NCBI GenBank assembly: GCA_964251675.1
Contig: CAXUKS010000017.1
Span: 1 to 64,000, forward strand
Origin: JANXMY01 sp964251675
Lineage (GTDB): Bacteria > Armatimonadota > Armatimonadia > Armatimonadales > Capsulimonadaceae
Direction: 5' to 3'
DNA: 64,000 nucleotides
Each line of letters starts with the position of its first letter. Positions within the stretch are counted from its first letter, which is position 1. Below are positions 61,777 to 64,000 of the stretch, in pieces. Position numbers and translations under genes: made by a program. Below the pieces are notes generated by a model that searched no databases, had not been told where the DNA came from, and was given only the letters and a program-made list of their open reading frames with translations.

Positions 61777-62715
61777 ATGCCCGCATCAGCATTTGCTAAT
61801 ACAAACTTCCGGAAGGCGTTTGCGGGGTCAATCCTGCATACCCTGGACGACGGCACAAACGGACTTGTGTATGAGTTTCCAGTAGACGCATTCGAATTCA
61901 ATTCAGACGACGGAAACTCATACCCTGGCTTGATTGATGGCAGTGTATTAATTGCCAACAAAATCCGAGGCATCAAGAGCGGCCCAATTCGCCAGTCGGG
62001 CCCGCTGCGTGTTGACCGGGGAGTTGCGGCGCACTTTGGGTCTTCGTTTGGACCTCGCACAAATGGGAAGCTAACGCCCTGGTACGCGACAATCTCAGAA
62101 TACGAAGGCGCAGCAGCTTATGCGGCGGCGGGGCTGTGGTTTCAGCGATTCCAGATTACCGGACAATTTGGGATGAGGGGCCAAGACTCCGCAATCCGCT
62201 ATATGCTGGATGCTATGCTGCTAGACCCAGACAATACCAAAGGACTGCCAGCATCTTTAGCGTCGGCGGCAGTCGGCGGGACAGGAACGGCAGGGGCGGG
62301 GATTTCTACATTCGGGAGCGTTGTGTTTGACAACAACAACGCGACGGTTTACGACGGAATTCGCAGCTTTGGTTTATCCTACGATAATCAAATGACGGTA
62401 GACCCTTCGGTGGGCGATAATGTAAACCTGCTTGCGGCAGGAATGACGCCGGGGCAGCCTGCCGGAAGCCTCACGCTGACCCAGCTTAAAGGCGCGGTCA
62501 ATCCGCTCCCCCAAATCAACGGAGAATATCCAATACGGGTGCGCATCCCCACCGGAGACGGCACACACACAATGACCGTGGTGCTGACCGCCTCCTACAC
62601 ATCCAAAAATCAGCGAATGTCGCCGACAGACTACACAACCCGCTCCGTGGTTTACAGAACGCTCGGGGCAGCACCGGGTTTCCCCGGAGTCGCAATGGGT
62701 TTCAGCTACGTTTAA
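61777..62715 (+). CDS. Putative major tail (tube) protein
   Basis: 312 residues; AGGAGATTCATT precedes ATG. GSVLIANKIRGIKSGPIRQS, AAYAAAGLWFQRFQITGQFG, a DNNNATVYDGIRSFGLSYDN strand pair, and a C-terminal Ig-like segment (MTVVLTASYTSKNQRMSPTD). Tail tube proteins have this size, often with an Ig-like C-terminal domain, and follow terminator genes. Not tested against a family; AT content is slightly above neighbours. Confidence 0.65.
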   Translation: MPASAFANTNFRKAFAGSILHTLDDGTNGLVYEFPVDAFEFNSDDGNSYPGLIDGSVLIANKIRGIKSGPIRQSGPLRVDRGVAAHFGSSFGPRTNGKLTPWYATISEYEGAAAYAAAGLWFQRFQITGQFGMRGQDSAIRYMLDAMLLDPDNTKGLPASLASAAVGGTGTAGAGISTFGSVVFDNNNATVYDGIRSFGLSYDNQMTVDPSVGDNVNLLAAGMTPGQPAGSLTLTQLKGAVNPLPQINGEYPIRVRIPTGDGTHTMTVVLTASYTSKNQRMSPTDYTTRSVVYRTLGAAPGFPGVAMGFSYV

Positions 62716-63625
62716 GCGCAAACTTCCCACTGGCTGCATCCCGGCCAGCGGGCGGGAGCGAAATCGCGTTTTCGGGAGCCATACCCATTTTATTGATACG
62801 GTGAGACAGGGCAGGCAAGCGAACGAGACAGCGCGGGTCTCTGGTCCAGTCGCTCATGCTTTTGGTTTCTCCAAAAGCTGTCAGGAAAACAGCGAAGGAG
62901 CAATTTGTGCTGTTTTCCGAGACTGTGACCCAGCGGCAATTCCCAGGGCAATAATCTTTTGCGCTATCTTTTCTGTCTATGCTGAGTCCTTCCGCGTAGC
63001 CGTTGCTCATAGACCATGCCCGGAACGCCCCGTAGTCTTTGCGCCACTCATCGCAAACAGTGATGCCCTTGCCGCCATAGTAGAAAAAAGCCTGGTTTTT
63101 CTGACTGTGGCAACGGTTTTTCATCCCTGCCCATATCCTGTAAAGCCGCTCTTTGGTCCAAGAAGCATCCGGGTACTTGAATTTGGTTTTCGAGAACTCC
63201 ATGACAAGGCATCCGCAAGATCGGGTATGCCCTGAGAGCAAAGTGTATGCTTCAACATAGGCAGAGTTGCCACACTCGCACCGGCACGGAACGCGCCAAG
63301 AAATAGCGCCGGTTGTGGATGGGAATGGCTCTGAGGGTAGAACCACGGTAAGCCTGTTGTAGACGTTCCCGGCTTTGATAGTGCCGCGCAGCCCTTTGTC
63401 TTTGTTTGTGAGAACGCGCAAAAGAGGCTTCATGCAACCGCACGATCTGGAATGTCCTGTTTTCAAGCTGTACTCAGGAATAAGGCTTTCCTGTCCGCAG
63501 AGACAGTGGCAGGTGTAGAGCTTTACGACTTTGCCCGTTGGTTTGGTAATGCGAGAACAAGGTGAAATGATCGTCCAGTAACCATATTTGCTGCCGATTG
63601 GCAGCGAGTTATTGTTGGCTTTCAT
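62702..63625 (-). CDS. Homing-endonuclease-like protein with SCGC zinc repeats
   Basis: 307 residues from the ATG at 63625 (two residues longer from TTG). Two N-terminal repeats of a zinc-type unit (YTCHCLCGQE...SRSCGC and CRCECGNSAY...TRSCGC), then the module RLYRIWAGMKNRCHSQ, YYGGKGITVCDEW, LSIDRKD and GNCRWVT, a layout widespread in phage mobile endonuclease-like genes. It runs against the tail operon, overlapping the tail tube end by 14 bases, so it is probably an intruder. Confidence 0.7.
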   Translation of the reverse strand: MKANNNSLPIGSKYGYWTIISPCSRITKPTGKVVKLYTCHCLCGQESLIPEYSLKTGHSRSCGCMKPLLRVLTNKDKGLRGTIKAGNVYNRLTVVLPSEPFPSTTGAISWRVPCRCECGNSAYVEAYTLLSGHTRSCGCLVMEFSKTKFKYPDASWTKERLYRIWAGMKNRCHSQKNQAFFYYGGKGITVCDEWRKDYGAFRAWSMSNGYAEGLSIDRKDSAKDYCPGNCRWVTVSENSTNCSFAVFLTAFGETKSMSDWTRDPRCLVRLPALSHRINKMGMAPENAISLPPAGRDAASGKFALKRS

Positions 63626-63682
63626 GCTCAAAAGCGCGTATTTCCCCAGGCCGCGCCCCCTGTCAACAAACCAAGTGCAGGG

Positions 63683-64000
63683 TTAGTATCGCGGCTTTCG
63701 CAGGCCCGTCCCGCCCGCTTCCAGGAACAATTGCTCCACGGTGCTGGCGACGGCTTCCTGCCAATCGTGGGGGTCATAGCGGCAGTGGTTATGATCTAAC
63801 GCCCAGTCTGCAATTCGGCCCGAATACAGAATGCGATGCGTGAGTTCATGGATTAACACTCCGCACGACTCGGCAAAAGTCATGTTCTCGGAGAGCATTA
63901 TCACGCCGCCGTCCGAAATGTCCGAAATGTCGCCGCCGCCAGTGAACAGCCCCCACTTCTGAGGTCCTCCTGCCGGGCAGACAATGGGCCGAACGCCGTG
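63683..64000 (-). CDS. Metallopeptidase-like protein, 5' truncated by window
   Basis: The frame stays open to the last base of the window, so the start is outside. The visible 105 residues include a Gly-rich part (GGPQKWGLFTGGGDISDISD), then MTFAESCGVLIHELTHRILY with HExxH, and EAVASTVEQLFLEAGG with a possible third ligand Glu. It resembles ImmA/IrrE or short phage metallopeptidases. Lies upstream of the endonuclease-like gene on the same strand. Confidence 0.65.
   Translation of the reverse strand, partial: HGVRPIVCPAGGPQKWGLFTGGGDISDISDGGVIMLSENMTFAESCGVLIHELTHRILYSGRIADWALDHNHCRYDPHDWQEAVASTVEQLFLEAGGTGLRKPRY

Noticed and set aside
1..64000. Genome-wide reassignment of UAA or UAG
   Set aside because: Intact genes on both strands end in all three stop codons, and structural genes are not interrupted; only the second csrA has an internal stop.

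Overview
The window is one continuous stretch of a temperate phage or phage-plasmid from a GC-rich bacterium. Promoters of the TTGACA/TATAAT type, Shine-Dalgarno sites, GTG/TTG starts, a lipobox protein and a CsrA homologue show a bacterial host, but nothing fixes the phylum. It is not an ordinary chromosomal region: nearly every gene is viral, plasmid-like or unknown. Almost all of it is coding; no gene-free stretch exceeds about 250 bases.

Layout. (1) 1-12.6 kb, plus strand: distal tail and host-interaction proteins (an Asp-box protein, a clan GH-A-like glycosidase, fibre-like proteins, a permuted NlpC/P60-like protein), then small membrane/coiled-coil lysis-type proteins, an amidase endolysin and a VRR-NUC nuclease, closed by a terminator. 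(2) csrA, then a divergent early region (13-17.7 kb) with a Mu Gam-like protein, zinc proteins and a strong divergent promoter pair near 15.75 kb. (3) 17.7-37.8 kb, minus strand: HerA-like ATPase, a suppressor-type tRNA with anticodon UUA, a replication initiator with iterons inside its gene, a partial PRTRC cassette (ParB, C, F-like, B, ThiF), a PolX-type nucleotidyltransferase and two IS200/IS605-type insertions. (4) 37.8-38.4 kb: a repressor switch with five operator-like sites. (5) 38.3-43.8 kb, plus strand: XRE regulator, ImmA-like protein, exported proteins (probable lysogenic conversion genes), a second csrA interrupted by an amber codon and an AT-rich three-gene HEPN operon. (6) 43.9-47.4 kb: an operon of an ExeA/TniB-like ATPase, a ribbon-helix-helix protein and a second replication initiator, then a tyrosine recombinase. 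(7) 47.5-50.3 kb: small genes and a C5-cytosine methyltransferase. (8) 50.4-62.7 kb, plus strand: packaging, head and head-tail module (metallopeptidase, TerS, TerL, portal, S49 protease with nested scaffold, decoration protein, major capsid protein, connectors, tail tube), followed by a minus-strand homing-endonuclease-like gene and a metallopeptidase cut by the window end.

How it fits. The head module runs off the right end with tail genes still expected, and the left end starts inside distal tail genes. This is what a circular or circularly permuted genome opened inside its tail module would look like. Two initiators with internal iterons, a ParB cassette, and an ATPase/RHH pair with a repeat cluster inside the RHH gene suggest that the prophage state may be an episome. 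The tyrosine recombinase could serve integration or multimer resolution.

Most notable: the UUA-anticodon tRNA together with a csrA copy whose only defect is a CAG-to-TAG change; the scattered palindrome built on TTTTCGCGCGAAAA, which resembles parS; two initiator genes with related internal iterons; and the ATPase-RHH-Rep operon with nested repeats.
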